The notes: generated from the sequence alone by a model not told the origin. DNA of 64,000 nt from Saprospiraceae bacterium (GCA_020627785.1 JAHDGF010000017.1:1-64000); one strand, 5' to 3'; shown: positions 10,401-19,157, counted from the stretch's first letter. Numbers and translations: made by a program.

Positions 10401-13400
10401 CAGTAATAGGCACTGTTGATTTTAGTTTCACACACATTTGCCCTGAGCTCGCACCATTTAAAATCGGAGAAGGAACAGGCATTACTGAAGTACTCGTTGT
10501 GCAAAATGGTTGCCAACCAAAACCAGTAGTAATATCTTCAAGCGTAATGGATCCGACATCAAATCCACTATCATTTTGGATGGTAAAACAATACTCATAC
10601 TCCAAGGAATTATCAGGATCACTGCAATAAATGGTATCTTGTACTATGGCAATACAAGGCTCTTTTGGAGGTTCTGGATCACATAGAATTTCAGTGGTAT
10701 CTCTACAGGCAATTATGCTTACGTCTTCATTAATTTTTTGCACCCATCTAAATTCAATCAACTGAGGTCCGGAAGGACTCGCCACTGCTGGAGCAATACA
10801 ACTCAACATGGCATCAGTGTTCATTCCAGCTGGAAAACCTACACCAGAAACTGCTTCAACACAGAACTCATCATTTGTTGTCAGACAAGGTCCAAATTGC
10901 AAATTAGGATCAAGTATCACTTGATTAAATTGCCAATCCTTGTTAAGCATTTCAACTTCAAGTCCGGTAATATCTGGACCCCAATTATTTTTTAAATCGA
11001 AAGAGTAGCAACAGAGATCTTCAGGATTCGGTGTATTATTTCCATTACATTCTCCTGGGTTAAAAAACTGAATTCCAGATTCTGTTGCTACACATGCATT
11101 AGAGTAAGTCTGGCCATCACAACCACAGACAGGATCAAATACAGCAGTACATGGATTCCCTGTAATGATGGCTGGGTTAAAGCAAGACAAGATTGTATCG
11201 TTCACCATAACCATCAATGAATCACAATCAACTTCTGGTGTTACACAATTGAAGAAATCAATGGTATTAAAAGTTCCAGGACCTACGGTTATTGTTTGCA
11301 CTCCTCCTAGTGGAGAAATTGCTGTAAAGCCCGGGAAAATTATTTCTTCAACCGTGTAAATTCCGGCAGGAAGGTTGGTAAAAAATAATTCGCCATTTAT
11401 ATCTGTGGTTCCTGTTTGAATGACACTGCTTGATGCATCTTTCAATTCAAAATTCCAGTTCTGACCAGGTAGGTCTCCCGCACTAACGGTACCGCTACAG
11501 TCGTTGTCCAAAATTTTACGCACATTTAAGGTATAGGCTTCACAACAATCTCCAAGGTTGATAATACTACTATTGGCACTTGCAGAAACTGCGGAACCAA
11601 TCACTGAAAATCCGAGTGTTGTAGAATTTATATTTGATAATTTAGCTCTTATGCTATAGGTTCCTGGCGTCAAGGTCGCTGGAAAATTCCAGGCCGTTGG
11701 TGCACTTGGATAGGTGTAGATAGCACTTGTATTCAACAAGGTGTTACTACTAAGGTCCCAGAGTTCTAATTGTAATTGATCATCACCTTTGAAGTTGAAG
11801 GAAAAGTTTATCATGTCGCTTTCGCAAATGCAGAATACCCTTTCAAAAATATAAGGTACTCTATCTCCATTGCTGTTCTGTATATTGTTGCAACCAAAAC
11901 CATTCGATGGTCCATTACCATTCCCTAAATCAAAAGGTGCAATGACTGAAACCCCTGGTTGGTTCACCCAGCCTGTGGTGTTCGGAAAAACATAGTTGGT
12001 AAGATACGCCGAACCATTAAGGCTTGGTAGATTTGCATTGTTGCAGGTAATGTCTACTGGTGCTCTGTTAATCAATCGCCACAAGGGATCTACCTGCCCT
12101 ACTCCTGAAGGTATTTGCGTTCCAAAAATATCCAAGCCTGATCCTAATTGCATGGAAGATACTGTTTGACATTCTACATCGCAACTCGGCTCCATTTCAC
12201 AGGCGACAATGATGGTCCATTGACATTCTGCCACTTGATCACAATCATCTATTGCAACACAGGTAAAAAGGTGTGTCCCTGCACTCAAGGACAAAACATC
12301 TCCAGCATTTATGCTCGCACCGTTGTAACTACAGCTAAGGACAGAACCTGCGCTGCTCGTTATAGATGGGACAGTATAGCTAGCTAAGCAGTTCCCCATA
12401 TTTAAGGTCCCGGTTAGATTTTGGTCAACAGGACAAGTAATGGTTGGAATCGGAGGAGTCGTTGTTGTGATCACATCTGTGAATGTATCCATACATCCAT
12501 CAGCACCTGTAATTGCAAGTGTAATATTGAAAGTAGCTGGACCAGCTAAACTTACAGACGGTGTTGTATAAGTGGAACCATTAATGGTCCAAAGAATATT
12601 TAAATTATCACCACAAGATTGATCTGTCACTATGATTCCACCACACTCAGCAACGGCCACATCAAAATCAGCTTTGCACGTATCGTTGTATTCGTTTAAG
12701 CATACATTATCAAATAACATGGGGACTATTCCATCAGCAGGATCCACAGTCGGAGTACTGAAGGTTAAGTGATATATATCAAAAGGTGCCACGAAAGTAA
12801 ACTGATGATTTTGCCAATCATCGGCTGGTGTTATGGACGGAGTTGTTGATAATAAATTACAGACGCCGCTGCATACACCGGAATTCTGAGGTCCTGTTGA
12901 AGCTCTTATTTCAATGAGACCAGAAGTTTCTGGCGCCTTGTAGCAGAAGCTAATACAATACTGCTCGCCTTCTTCAAAGATTATGTCTTGTCCAATGATT
13001 CCGAACAAACTAAGCTCCACTCCATCGCCTGGAAAGACAAGGCTGGGACCATTAATTTGAATGGCTACTGGTGCATTGGGATTGGTGCAATCATCAGCTA
13101 CATATTGAGGTGCACCGTAGACCGAATTCCAAGGAGCTTGAGGGAAATTTGAGATTGCGCCGAGGGTTTCAGCATCAAAGGTGTGATCTGGTCCATCCGG
13201 ACAACAGTCACAGAAAATCTCCGGTTGGCACTCCACCGTTATGGTCCAACTACATTCATCTACCTGACCGCAATCATCTTCTGCGAGACAGGCAAAGGTG
13301 TGCTGGCCAGGTCCTAAGGTTAGAACCTGACCAGTGCTCACCGGATTACCATTGTAACTACAATTTATCGTTGCTGTTGGATTGCTGAGAACTGCTGGCA

Positions 13401-15291
13401 TTTCATACTCCAGCATACATTCTGAATTTATCAGCACGCCAGTAAGAATCATATCTTGTGGACATTCTAACACAGGAGCTGCAGGTCCAGTAGTTGTAAC
13501 TACCTCCGTTTTTGTATCCGTGCACCCATCAGCACCTGTGATGGTCAATGCAATATTGAAAGTTCCAGGACCTGGCAATGATACATTGGGTGTTGTGTAA
13601 ATACCACCGTTGATGTTCCAAGAATAAGTGAGGTCATCCCCACATGAGCTTTCAATAAAGTTTATATCGCCACAACTTGAGGCATTTGTAAAGAAGTCTG
13701 CTTCACAGTCATCGGTGTATTCATTGACACATATTTTATCAACCTTCATCGGTGCAACACCATCCAAAGGATGACTGGAAGGATTACCTATGGTCATGCG
13801 GTAAAAATCTGCATTTGCCGTGAAGGTAAATTGATACTCTTGCCAGCCATCAACTGGTGAAATGGTAGGCGTAAGACCGATTAATTGACAAGGACCAGAG
13901 CAACTTAACCCAGACTGCGCATTTACAGAAGCTCTTAATTCAAGGTAACCACTTACTTCGGTTGCTTGATAACAAAACCCGACACAATATTCTTTACCGG
14001 CCTCGAACAGTAAATCTTCGCCAGCAATTCCTGACATACTTAATTCGACTCCATCAGAAGGCAAGGTGCCGACCGCACTTTTCAGTTCAATCGCCACTGA
14101 GCTATTATCACATCCATCCGCGACATATTCTGGCGTTCCATAAACCGAATTCCAAGGAGTCTGAGAAAAGGTAGTAATCGGTCCTAATTCTTCATCTTCA
14201 AAATCTGCCTTTTCATCTTCTGCACAACAGTCACAAAATATTTCTTCTGGGCATATTTCTACGGTTATTTCTTCTTCATAAAGATCCGAACAGTTGGCTC
14301 CAATCACCAATAATGAAATCAAGTGTGGACCTGGAGTCGCAAAATCTACACATGGATTTTCTTCAGTATATACAATTCCATCAATCGTCCACTCGTGGCT
14401 AACATCGTCTGAAGAGGTACTGGTAAATTGCACCTTCCCACAATCATCTTCCCATTCAAAGTCTGCTTCGCAAGGCTCCGAACACTGAACACTTAATTGA
14501 AAATTACTAATGGTTCCCGCATCTCCATCTACGACAATATAATAAGTCGTACCTGCAGTTAGGAAACTTGTAATTTCATCTGGAGTATTAGCGGAGGGTC
14601 CATCTGATGAAGAAATACAATCGTCTGTATCACAACTTGAATTTAAAAGAAACATATCTAGGTCTCCCGTAAATCCGGTCAAATTAAAAACATAGGCCTG
14701 TGTTAGAGGTGCTGTAAATTCGTAAATAACCTCTGGACCTGTAAGGTTTGAAAATTGATTATTGCAATAGGTGTCCACAGAGCTACTTCCACCATCATTT
14801 GTTCCGTTGATGGTCTGATCACATTCAATGGGTTCTGACACACATTCAAAGGCAGCTCCGCAGGTGACCGACACTAAGAAATTACCGACAGAACCTGCAT
14901 CTCCATCAATGACCAAAAAGTAGGTTTGCCCTGCCATTAAAATTGCTTGCATGACATCTGGGGAATTACTACTTGAGCCATCTGAATTTGCAAAGCAATT
15001 ATTGGTATCACAGGATCCGTCTATTAAGAACATATCCAGATCCGCTCCAGTCGTAAAGACCGTCATATCGAATGTATAGGTCTCTGTTGTTGGAGGAGTG
15101 ATAGCATAGACCATCTCTGGACCAGTTAAATTACTGCTCGTACCACAATAATTATCCACTAGAAAAAAGTCTGTGTCATTATTACCATCAAAATCCATGC
15201 AACCAACAGTTATGGCATTAGAGCAGAGATCTTGCGAGAAAAGGGTAATCACACCAAACAGAATGAAAAGTGTTGTTAGAAAAGTTTTCAT
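4483..15291 (-). CDS. giant multidomain T9SS-secreted protein (CHU_C / gliding-motility-associated C-terminal domain)
   Basis: 3602 residues. A signal peptide (1-20) is followed by two PPC-like domains (about 21-270) and a PKD-like domain (270-350). Next come two copies of a 341-residue module (carbohydrate-binding-like jelly roll, PKD, HYR-like; 350-1030), a jelly-roll region (1034-1244), an SdrD-B/SpaA-like fold (1255-1345) and a Kazal-like module (1375-1417, PVCGCDGQTYSNAC). After cysteine-rich beta domains there is a CBM-like domain (2037-2205), two near-identical 104-residue PKD-like repeats (2210-2415) and three and a half 247-residue repeats (2546-3400). A diverged 104-type copy precedes the type B sorting domain (3508-3602: IPNGLTPNGDGLND, VYNRWGQLVF, ELPDGTYYMVV). 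Architecture and the downstream PorP/SprF gene fit a SprB-like surface adhesin. Substrate unknown. No catalytic domain was recognised. Intact throughout. Confidence 0.9.
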   Translation of the reverse strand: MKTFLTTLFILFGVITLFSQDLCSNAITVGCMDFDGNNDTDFFLVDNYCGTSSNLTGPEMVYAITPPTTETYTFDMTVFTTGADLDMFLIDGSCDTNNCFANSDGSSSNSPDVMQAILMAGQTYFLVIDGDAGSVGNFLVSVTCGAAFECVSEPIECDQTINGTNDGGSSSVDTYCNNQFSNLTGPEVIYEFTAPLTQAYVFNLTGFTGDLDMFLLNSSCDTDDCISSSDGPSANTPDEITSFLTAGTTYYIVVDGDAGTISNFQLSVQCSEPCEADFEWEDDCGKVQFTSTSSDDVSHEWTIDGIVYTEENPCVDFATPGPHLISLLVIGANCSDLYEEEITVEICPEEIFCDCCAEDEKADFEDEELGPITTFSQTPWNSVYGTPEYVADGCDNSSVAIELKSAVGTLPSDGVELSMSGIAGEDLLFEAGKEYCVGFCYQATEVSGYLELRASVNAQSGLSCSGPCQLIGLTPTISPVDGWQEYQFTFTANADFYRMTIGNPSSHPLDGVAPMKVDKICVNEYTDDCEADFFTNASSCGDINFIESSCGDDLTYSWNINGGIYTTPNVSLPGPGTFNIALTITGADGCTDTKTEVVTTTGPAAPVLECPQDMILTGVLINSECMLEYEMPAVLSNPTATINCSYNGNPVSTGQVLTLGPGQHTFACLAEDDCGQVDECSWTITVECQPEIFCDCCPDGPDHTFDAETLGAISNFPQAPWNSVYGAPQYVADDCTNPNAPVAIQINGPSLVFPGDGVELSLFGIIGQDIIFEEGEQYCISFCYKAPETSGLIEIRASTGPQNSGVCSGVCNLLSTTPSITPADDWQNHQFTFVAPFDIYHLTFSTPTVDPADGIVPMLFDNVCLNEYNDTCKADFDVAVAECGGIIVTDQSCGDNLNILWTINGSTYTTPSVSLAGPATFNITLAITGADGCMDTFTDVITTTTPPIPTITCPVDQNLTGTLNMGNCLASYTVPSITSSAGSVLSCSYNGASINAGDVLSLSAGTHLFTCVAIDDCDQVAECQWTIIVACEMEPSCDVECQTVSSMQLGSGLDIFGTQIPSGVGQVDPLWRLINRAPVDITCNNANLPSLNGSAYLTNYVFPNTTGWVNQPGVSVIAPFDLGNGNGPSNGFGCNNIQNSNGDRVPYIFERVFCICESDMINFSFNFKGDDQLQLELWDLSSNTLLNTSAIYTYPSAPTAWNFPATLTPGTYSIRAKLSNINSTTLGFSVIGSAVSASANSSIINLGDCCEAYTLNVRKILDNDCSGTVSAGDLPGQNWNFELKDASSSVIQTGTTDINGELFFTNLPAGIYTVEEIIFPGFTAISPLGGVQTITVGPGTFNTIDFFNCVTPEVDCDSLMVMVNDTILSCFNPAIITGNPCTAVFDPVCGCDGQTYSNACVATESGIQFFNPGECNGNNTPNPEDLCCYSFDLKNNWGPDITGLEVEMLNKDWQFNQVILDPNLQFGPCLTTNDEFCVEAVSGVGFPAGMNTDAMLSCIAPAVASPSGPQLIEFRWVQKINEDVSIIACRDTTEILCDPEPPKEPCIAIVQDTIYCSDPDNSLEYEYCFTIQNDSGFDVGSITLEDITTGFGWQPFCTTSTSVMPVPSPILNGASSGQMCVKLKSTVPITGPDSVCFKIGVISVDKTECCHTPMEICKDIEPCCDLCEDNRVVPIKIGEPDECCYSIDVENECQTGYFTKFEAIISTPGVCFGSHIIGGNYAGFWTVTSTSNSICMRPNTGTMDQPFYPGLLDFCLDKITTVTIDPVIEFRWYAIDPLTGEEVIACTDSFETDCGDSDNFCLITSDPILECVPDSSKYRYTFTVTNTSNPAFVADKLHLEVKNDPFNYVPFPSGPVITLSPPLGPNQSRTITTCLVGTPFPQTNYSDFIFGYRLQNMATGDCCFESKCDTIPIPPCGSMPNCCDVTEEAFCDYFDDLINYTTEDCKVIFDFDSLDSCDAVVVTLPDGSSSTPSPGDELCVPITNGPEEICISIQRWNNVINELLPCFSKDTCFTVDPPCPPLGSICDECPSGSTPTELLSNGDFEGGNIGFSSDYTVGPPVLTSGQYDIRRSTFLGNPNWAAVDPTNGITGQMLVADGPFNGAIWRQTVPVTPGDLHTFCMKVNNLVTLNLNEFVPPSIEVRINGTDVIVPAMAITQLPDQWVTLTGSWVAPSGTPSATIEIFNVELAPTFGDVAIDDLSFTSCGALVVDDCCQDEQAFCDLVDLGWDVTIDGCEVTVKATQFDTCHWMYYASPDFGDGGTNLPAISPANGCWTYTYLQSGNYKISATIFEGSSDGDTCWTKELCVPVDVDCGSDCCQDEQAFCDLVDLGWDVTIDGCEVTVKATQFDTCHWMTYASPDFGDGGINLPAISPANGCWTYTYLQSGNYKISATIFEGSSDGDTCWTKDICVPVDVLCEDECSCEGWNPATISGSWGSQTNINCGATITLPACEFDFSFMSSFMCTGDGCTPNYDWSMTKVGGHCVAPCFGNAGSGTNINETWDLSPGVDPLSSGPGTYELRINANCGDDAPCAPCTIFIVIPDCCDPDVNACDQVDVDFTADPLVGDQCCFTATIDNQYCDTYYKGIAVTVSSPATIAQIQTLNGWVINQLGPQVAEVYPPTGMVGLGSEDIFRLCLMNDGSVISVDVSWLYDDGNGNCLSDCIENFNVTCVGNPGGCLEIVQDSIDCLNDIYCMRVINTTSPEIIIKSVEFIQLSPTGASMTPNPYSINPLVSGDTSEWICINYDALGNPDLCFLLVGHEADLPAGEPITWCCVDDEKYFIEIDDDCPDPCPIDPNICDDISVNLVSDPITGEECCFLGSVNNDYCAQYFKGVRVTANSSTTITQLQALNGWYIQQISSTVAEVYPSGLYVPLGLVDIFSICNSANINPFTITVSWLWEDDMNNCVEVCSEDFDLTCDDWQDPDGCFIIADTQVICDDETICLKVTNNTSPGFVIQSIDLIGITPAGTSLSPNPISIPALGPGATSDWICVGYGGIADGDDLCFYVVGHNEDITQGNNPTWCCASSMEVCINIDCSSCPNVPDVCDDISVDLVPDPITGEECCFLGSINNDYCDQYFKGVRVIANASTTITQLQALNGWYIQQISSTVAEVYPTGAYVPLGGVDIFSICNSANVNPFTVTISWLWADDMDNCIELCSEDFDLTCDNWQDPERCFIIADTQLNCDDETICIKVTNNTSPGFVIQSIDLIGITPAGTSLSPNPISIPALAPGATSDWICVGYVGIADGEELCFYVVGHNEDVTQGDIPTWCCASSEPVCLDIACGDFCPPECIVIVADSLSCEDRNYCFRIANYTHPIFDINSIDLINVLPSGAAFLNTPLGIPTLMHGDTSDWICVEYIGVMPEDTVCFNVVAHLEDLEAGEQPSWCCATTDASCFVVEDCNTCCQDQQAFADSVALGFDFSLGDCSVTIETSQFDSCHWLLMTEPDWGDGSMIDTTAVNANGVWSHTYTSSGTYTVCMDIGEGDLEGAYCWVDQYCQDIDVVCNNPLDGCDVDALLIPNGLTPNGDGLNDLLRIETGPECPEVGIKVYNRWGQLVFSNGEYNNEWGGTSMSGEELPDGTYYMVVGYNDDNAKLIHSFLDIRR
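5433..7655. repeat. three in-frame 741-bp tandem repeats within the giant gene
   Basis: Equivalent bases recur at 6061, 6802 and 7543, giving an exact 741-bp (247-codon) period. The two copies nearest the 3' end of the gene are almost identical in protein and share long identical DNA runs. The third (7655-6915) has diverged. Only the second half of a fourth copy follows at about 5430-5090. Each unit holds two beta domains with paired cysteines. Confidence 0.9.
8050..8662. repeat. two in-frame 312-bp tandem repeats within the giant gene
   Basis: Copies 8050-8350 and 8362-8662 are offset by exactly 312 bp (104 codons) and differ at only a small fraction of bases. The encoded proteins differ at a handful of residues (for example WMYYASPDFGDGGTN against WMTYASPDFGDGGIN). 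This points to recent duplication or gene conversion. A diverged third relative lies at about 5090-4780, next to the sorting domain. Confidence 0.9.
12200..14245. repeat. two in-frame 1023-bp repeats within the giant gene
   Basis: Matching landmarks (for example TCCAAGGAG at 14151 and 13128) are offset by 1023 bp, 341 codons. Each copy encodes a CDCC-flanked carbohydrate-binding-like domain, a PKD-like domain and an HYR-like domain in the same order. Divergence is clearly higher than between the 312-bp copies. Confidence 0.85.
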
Positions 15292-15317
15292 AGTTTTTTA
15301 AGGAATTTGATTTGCTC

Positions 15318-15325
15318 CAAAACTA
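15318..15325 (-). promoter_or_regulatory. TAnnTTTG -7 promoter box of the giant exoprotein gene
   Basis: On the minus strand the sequence reads TAGTTTTG, an exact match to the Bacteroidota -7 consensus, 26 bases upstream of the start codon. This would give a leader of roughly 20 bases. A convincing -33 TTTG was not seen. It implies the exoprotein is transcribed separately from the response-regulator gene upstream. Confidence 0.55.
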
Positions 15326-15412
15326 TGATGGGATCCGCTATCTTTTTTACGTCATAAGATTAACGGTATAATCAATTAAACAAACGGAAAAAAATTCATT
15401 CTTATCAATGAG

Positions 15413-16159
15413 TTATCTTTTCAAAACCTCTCGCATAAAGATTTCTTTCTTCCTCCTAGAGACGGGTACGCTCATACCGTCACTCATTATGATGTTCCCT
15501 TCTTTTAAATATCGCTGAATGCAGTTTACATTAATCAAATGGGATTTATGGCAAGAGAAGAAATTATATTTCTCAAGCATATCCCGATACACTCCGATAT
15601 TATAGGAACTTACCAATGTCTCTCCATTCTTAAGAAATATTTTCGTATACTTTTGCCAACCTTCACATCGAATAATATCTGAAATTTTCACAAAATCATA
15701 GGAGTCTGTACTAGGTAAAGCGATCCGCGTCTCTTGATCTCCAACTTTATCAACATTTTCCTTTAGCAGCTCATAACGTTCTAATCTTAACTTTTTCTCA
15801 AGATTAGCAATGGCCTTATTAACTGCGAAAAGAAGATCTTCAGTGTTGATTGGTTTCAATATATAATCAACAGCGCTTACTTTTAATGCATCAAGCGCAT
15901 ACTCATTAAAACCAGTGGCAAAAATGATTTCAAAATCAATCGCATCAAATCTTTTAAGAAGATCAAAACCACTTTCTCCAGGCATAGCGATGTCTAAAAA
16001 TATGAGATCTGGCTTAAGTTTATTTATCAACTCATAGGCCTCAGGTACATTTGCTGCTTTTCCGACCACTTCAATCTGTGGACAATTTCTTTCAACCTTA
16101 ATTGCTAGTACTTCTCTTAATTTTGTTTCATCGTCAATAATTATTGCTTTGTAATTCAT
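15413..16159 (-). CDS. LytTR-family response regulator
   Basis: 248 residues: a CheY-like receiver (1-125) with the acidic pair D9/D10, the phospho-acceptor D56 in LIFLDIAMPGESG and the switch lysine in YILKPI, then a LytTR DNA-binding domain (about 150-245) with SYNIGVYRDMLEKYNFFSCHKSHLINVN and the VPVSRRKK end typical of the family. The open frame reaches 16234, but the ATG at 16159 (MNYKAIIIDDE) gives the standard receiver start. It overlaps the upstream kinase gene by 26 bases, so both kinases and the regulator form one operon. LytTR proteins usually bind direct repeats about 21 bp apart. The giant exoprotein gene 121 bases downstream is an obvious candidate target by position only. Confidence 0.9.
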   Translation of the reverse strand: MNYKAIIIDDETKLREVLAIKVERNCPQIEVVGKAANVPEAYELINKLKPDLIFLDIAMPGESGFDLLKRFDAIDFEIIFATGFNEYALDALKVSAVDYILKPINTEDLLFAVNKAIANLEKKLRLERYELLKENVDKVGDQETRIALPSTDSYDFVKISDIIRCEGWQKYTKIFLKNGETLVSSYNIGVYRDMLEKYNFFSCHKSHLINVNCIQRYLKEGNIIMSDGMSVPVSRRKKEIFMREVLKR

Positions 16160-19157
16160 TTTTCTTGGGGTTAAGATATATGATGATTCTTGTACCAGGA
16201 TAGATAATATCATCACTATTATTGGTGATATCAATATCTATACTGTATTGCTCTGTATTTTCTAAATGTTCGATGCGCTGGGCAATGTTTTCCATGGCAG
16301 CACTTTTATGAACCTTCTCTTTTAGTACTTTTGCTTTGTCTCTACCAATTCCATTATCAATAATGGAGATTTTCAATTTCGTTCCTTGATATTTATCAAA
16401 TATGATTTTCAAACAGCCTGCTTTATCTTTTCTATGATGAAGCCCATGATTGATGGCATTTTCTACGAAGGGCTGGATAAGCATTGAAGGAAGATATATC
16501 TCATTCTGGGCAATCCTTTCATCTACCTTCAATGTAAATTTAAACAAATCTTCAAACCGCATTTGCTCAAGATCTAAGTAATCCTTTAACAATGAGATTT
16601 CGTCTCTCAATGAAATTAAATCCTCAGATGAGAAGTGTAAATACTTTCGCATCAACTTAGCAAACAGTGTTAGATAATTATCTGCAGCTTCAATTTTATG
16701 TAATTGGATATAGTATTGAATAGAGCCTAGCGCATTAAATACAAAATGAGGATTCATCTGTGACCTTAGAGCTTCCAATTTTAAATTTGCCAATGCCTTG
16801 TTTTGCCTCTTCTCTATCAAAAATTTATTTTGGAGGTTCTCCCGACGTTTATAATCCAAAAACCAAATTAAAATCAACAGCAAGATCCCAGCGATTAAAT
16901 AAAATAAAGCTGTCTTCCAGAAAGGTTTTTTAATGGTAAAACTAATTGGATCCATTGTAATTTCAGCTTCATAGAAATCATAAGCTCTGACACTAAAGGT
17001 ATAATCCCCAGGCTCTAAATCATAAAATAGAACCTCCCTACTCTTGGTTGTTTGCCAATCAGCTTGAATGGGCTCTAATCGATATTCATATTTGATTTTG
17101 CCTAAACTTTCATAATCTAACAAAGAAAATTTAGCCCTTAGATCATTGTCATCATAAGTTATTGAAGCACCACTTATGACCTGTGTGTTCTTTAAGCTGT
17201 TTATTTCGGAATCAAAATTAAATTCCTTTGAGCTAGTCACCTCTTCATTTAAATCAAACAAAGAAACCCCAAGATTTGAACAAACATAAAGTTGGTCATT
17301 CAGAATAGCTAAATCCAAGACTTCACCCGAAAGAAGTCCATCCTTCACTCCCCAAATACGTTTTGAAATTGCAATGGTATCCTTTAACTCCAATTGTTTT
17401 ACCCCATTTGCGAAAGCGATGAGAAGATCGTTATCATGCAAGATCATTTCTTTGATACTCTGGTCTTTCGATAACTTTATTAATTCACGATCAGCAAATG
17501 AATATTTATAAAGCCCAGAACTTTCAGTAGCAATTAATAAAGTGTTCTCATCTACAAAGAGAAGTTTTGAAATGGCAGGGATGTTGATCAATCTATTTAT
17601 TTCACCCGCTTTATTAATCTTATAGAGCCAAGAACCATCAGCAACTAATATTTTAGATTTACTAGAATCACAAGCCATGATATTCACTCTATCATGAATT
17701 CGTTTCACAATAGGATTCAAACCATCTTTACCAATCGACTGATACAAACCATAATTATGATTTAAATAAATGGTATCCTCACTTTGAACAATCACATTGA
17801 AAAACCCACCCATCGTATCAACATGCATTGAGAAACCTTCCGTTAATTTTAGAACTCCTTGAAAAGCTGAAAAATTTAAACTTGACGGTAATTTCAATTG
17901 TCCATCTTCAATCAACTTAATCCCATCTACAAGATTTGCCAGCAATAATTGATGGTCGTTAATTTTGAATGAACTTTTAAAATCATCTGTTTGTAAAGAA
18001 ATAGGTTTTAGACTATCATTTTCAAAAGAATATGTCGAACCGATGGTAGAAATGGCAATCAGCCTATCATCGTCCATCACGACTATGTCCTCAATAACTC
18101 GATCCCTAAGACGCTGTGTTGTAATATGGGTGCTTTCCTTTTGAATGTTAGAAAGAAAATGCAAACCTGCTTCCCATGTGCCAATCCAAAGATTTCCATG
18201 GCTATCTTCAAATGTTCTATTCAATCTATATTGATCTGCCAACATATTAAACTCTAAAGAATAATCAATTTCCTGATTTAAAAGAATTTTGACAACCCCA
18301 CGATTGGTACTAATAAAAATGGCTCCCCGATGAAGTTGAAAGGCAGACATATTAATTTCCCCTTCAAAAAAATCAGTCCAGGGAAATAATTTTTCCCCCT
18401 TAGTATTTTGATCAACTAGAATCATCCCCTTGTCCAATAAGCCCAAATAAAATGGATTCTCCCCCTCAACTAAATAAAAGAGAGCACCTCGTAGGGAATC
18501 GTCAATCAAGCTTTTACTACTAAGCTTATATTCAAAAGTATCGCTTTCTATTACCTCGAAAAATTTGCCTTCCGTCGGAAAAAATATGGTGAAATTTTCC
18601 TTTTCAAGATGAGTTACTTGCCGGAATATAGAATGCTCTTTCTTTATGAAGCTATATGGATTGGGAGGATCAAAAAGTATTGCCTTCAAAGAATCTCCTT
18701 GAGCTTCTAGACCCCCACTTTTCATCAAATATCTTATTGGCCCCAAAGAATTATCTACCTTAAAGGTTGGTTCATTATGTTTAAAAGAACTTACGATACT
18801 ATCAGCCTGAATAAAAGCTGGTTGTCTTTCTACTCCCAACATCCAGATCCTTTCATCAACACCTTCAAGTAATTGAAAAATATCATTCCCTGGCAACCCG
18901 TCATGTATGTTGTAATTTTCAAATTCATAACCATCAAACTTAGAAATTCCATTTTCAGTATAGACCCAAATATAGCCATCCCTATCCTCGATTACACCAT
19001 ATACATAATTGGTTGGAAGACCATCATCTAAGGTGTACTGATGAAATTTTTGTTCTTGCGCTTTCGCAAATAGAGAACAGACCATCAAAAGTCCTAATAT
19101 TATAAATGATAAAAATCTATTCACTATACTCAAATAATATAATGACTTTTGTTCCAA
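16134..19157 (-). CDS. two-component propeller sensor histidine kinase (LytS-type), kinase B
   Basis: 1007 residues. A signal sequence (through FAKAQ, about residue 34) precedes a periplasmic sensor with propeller repeats (DGLPTNYVYGVIEDRDGYIWV, then many more), a Y_Y_Y-like domain (about 670-740), one membrane helix (746-768) and a cytoplasmic His_kinase/HATPase pair. The phospho-acceptor is H804 in QMNPHFVFNALGSIQYYIQ. The ATP-binding N box reads PSMLIQPFVENAINHG and the G box DNGIGRDKA. The gene overlaps the end of kinase A by 41 bases. A GTG at 19124 (GTGAATAG, overlapping the kinase A stop by 8 bases) gives a more compact signal peptide and may be the true start. Its partner is surely the overlapping LytTR regulator. 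The ligand is unknown. Confidence 0.9.
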   Translation of the reverse strand: MEQKSLYYLSIVNRFLSFIILGLLMVCSLFAKAQEQKFHQYTLDDGLPTNYVYGVIEDRDGYIWVYTENGISKFDGYEFENYNIHDGLPGNDIFQLLEGVDERIWMLGVERQPAFIQADSIVSSFKHNEPTFKVDNSLGPIRYLMKSGGLEAQGDSLKAILFDPPNPYSFIKKEHSIFRQVTHLEKENFTIFFPTEGKFFEVIESDTFEYKLSSKSLIDDSLRGALFYLVEGENPFYLGLLDKGMILVDQNTKGEKLFPWTDFFEGEINMSAFQLHRGAIFISTNRGVVKILLNQEIDYSLEFNMLADQYRLNRTFEDSHGNLWIGTWEAGLHFLSNIQKESTHITTQRLRDRVIEDIVVMDDDRLIAISTIGSTYSFENDSLKPISLQTDDFKSSFKINDHQLLLANLVDGIKLIEDGQLKLPSSLNFSAFQGVLKLTEGFSMHVDTMGGFFNVIVQSEDTIYLNHNYGLYQSIGKDGLNPIVKRIHDRVNIMACDSSKSKILVADGSWLYKINKAGEINRLINIPAISKLLFVDENTLLIATESSGLYKYSFADRELIKLSKDQSIKEMILHDNDLLIAFANGVKQLELKDTIAISKRIWGVKDGLLSGEVLDLAILNDQLYVCSNLGVSLFDLNEEVTSSKEFNFDSEINSLKNTQVISGASITYDDNDLRAKFSLLDYESLGKIKYEYRLEPIQADWQTTKSREVLFYDLEPGDYTFSVRAYDFYEAEITMDPISFTIKKPFWKTALFYLIAGILLLILIWFLDYKRRENLQNKFLIEKRQNKALANLKLEALRSQMNPHFVFNALGSIQYYIQLHKIEAADNYLTLFAKLMRKYLHFSSEDLISLRDEISLLKDYLDLEQMRFEDLFKFTLKVDERIAQNEIYLPSMLIQPFVENAINHGLHHRKDKAGCLKIIFDKYQGTKLKISIIDNGIGRDKAKVLKEKVHKSAAMENIAQRIEHLENTEQYSIDIDITNNSDDIIYPGTRIIIYLNPKKNELQSNNY

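Noticed and set aside
5260-14490. Many open frames on the plus strand across the giant gene
   Set aside because: They lie antisense to a continuous 3602-codon gene with clear domains, recur with its internal repeats, and show no protein features of their own.
15413-16234. Longer response regulator starting at 16234
   Set aside because: The extra 25 residues lie antisense-free but inside the kinase gene and do not belong to a receiver domain; the ATG at 16159 gives the normal start.
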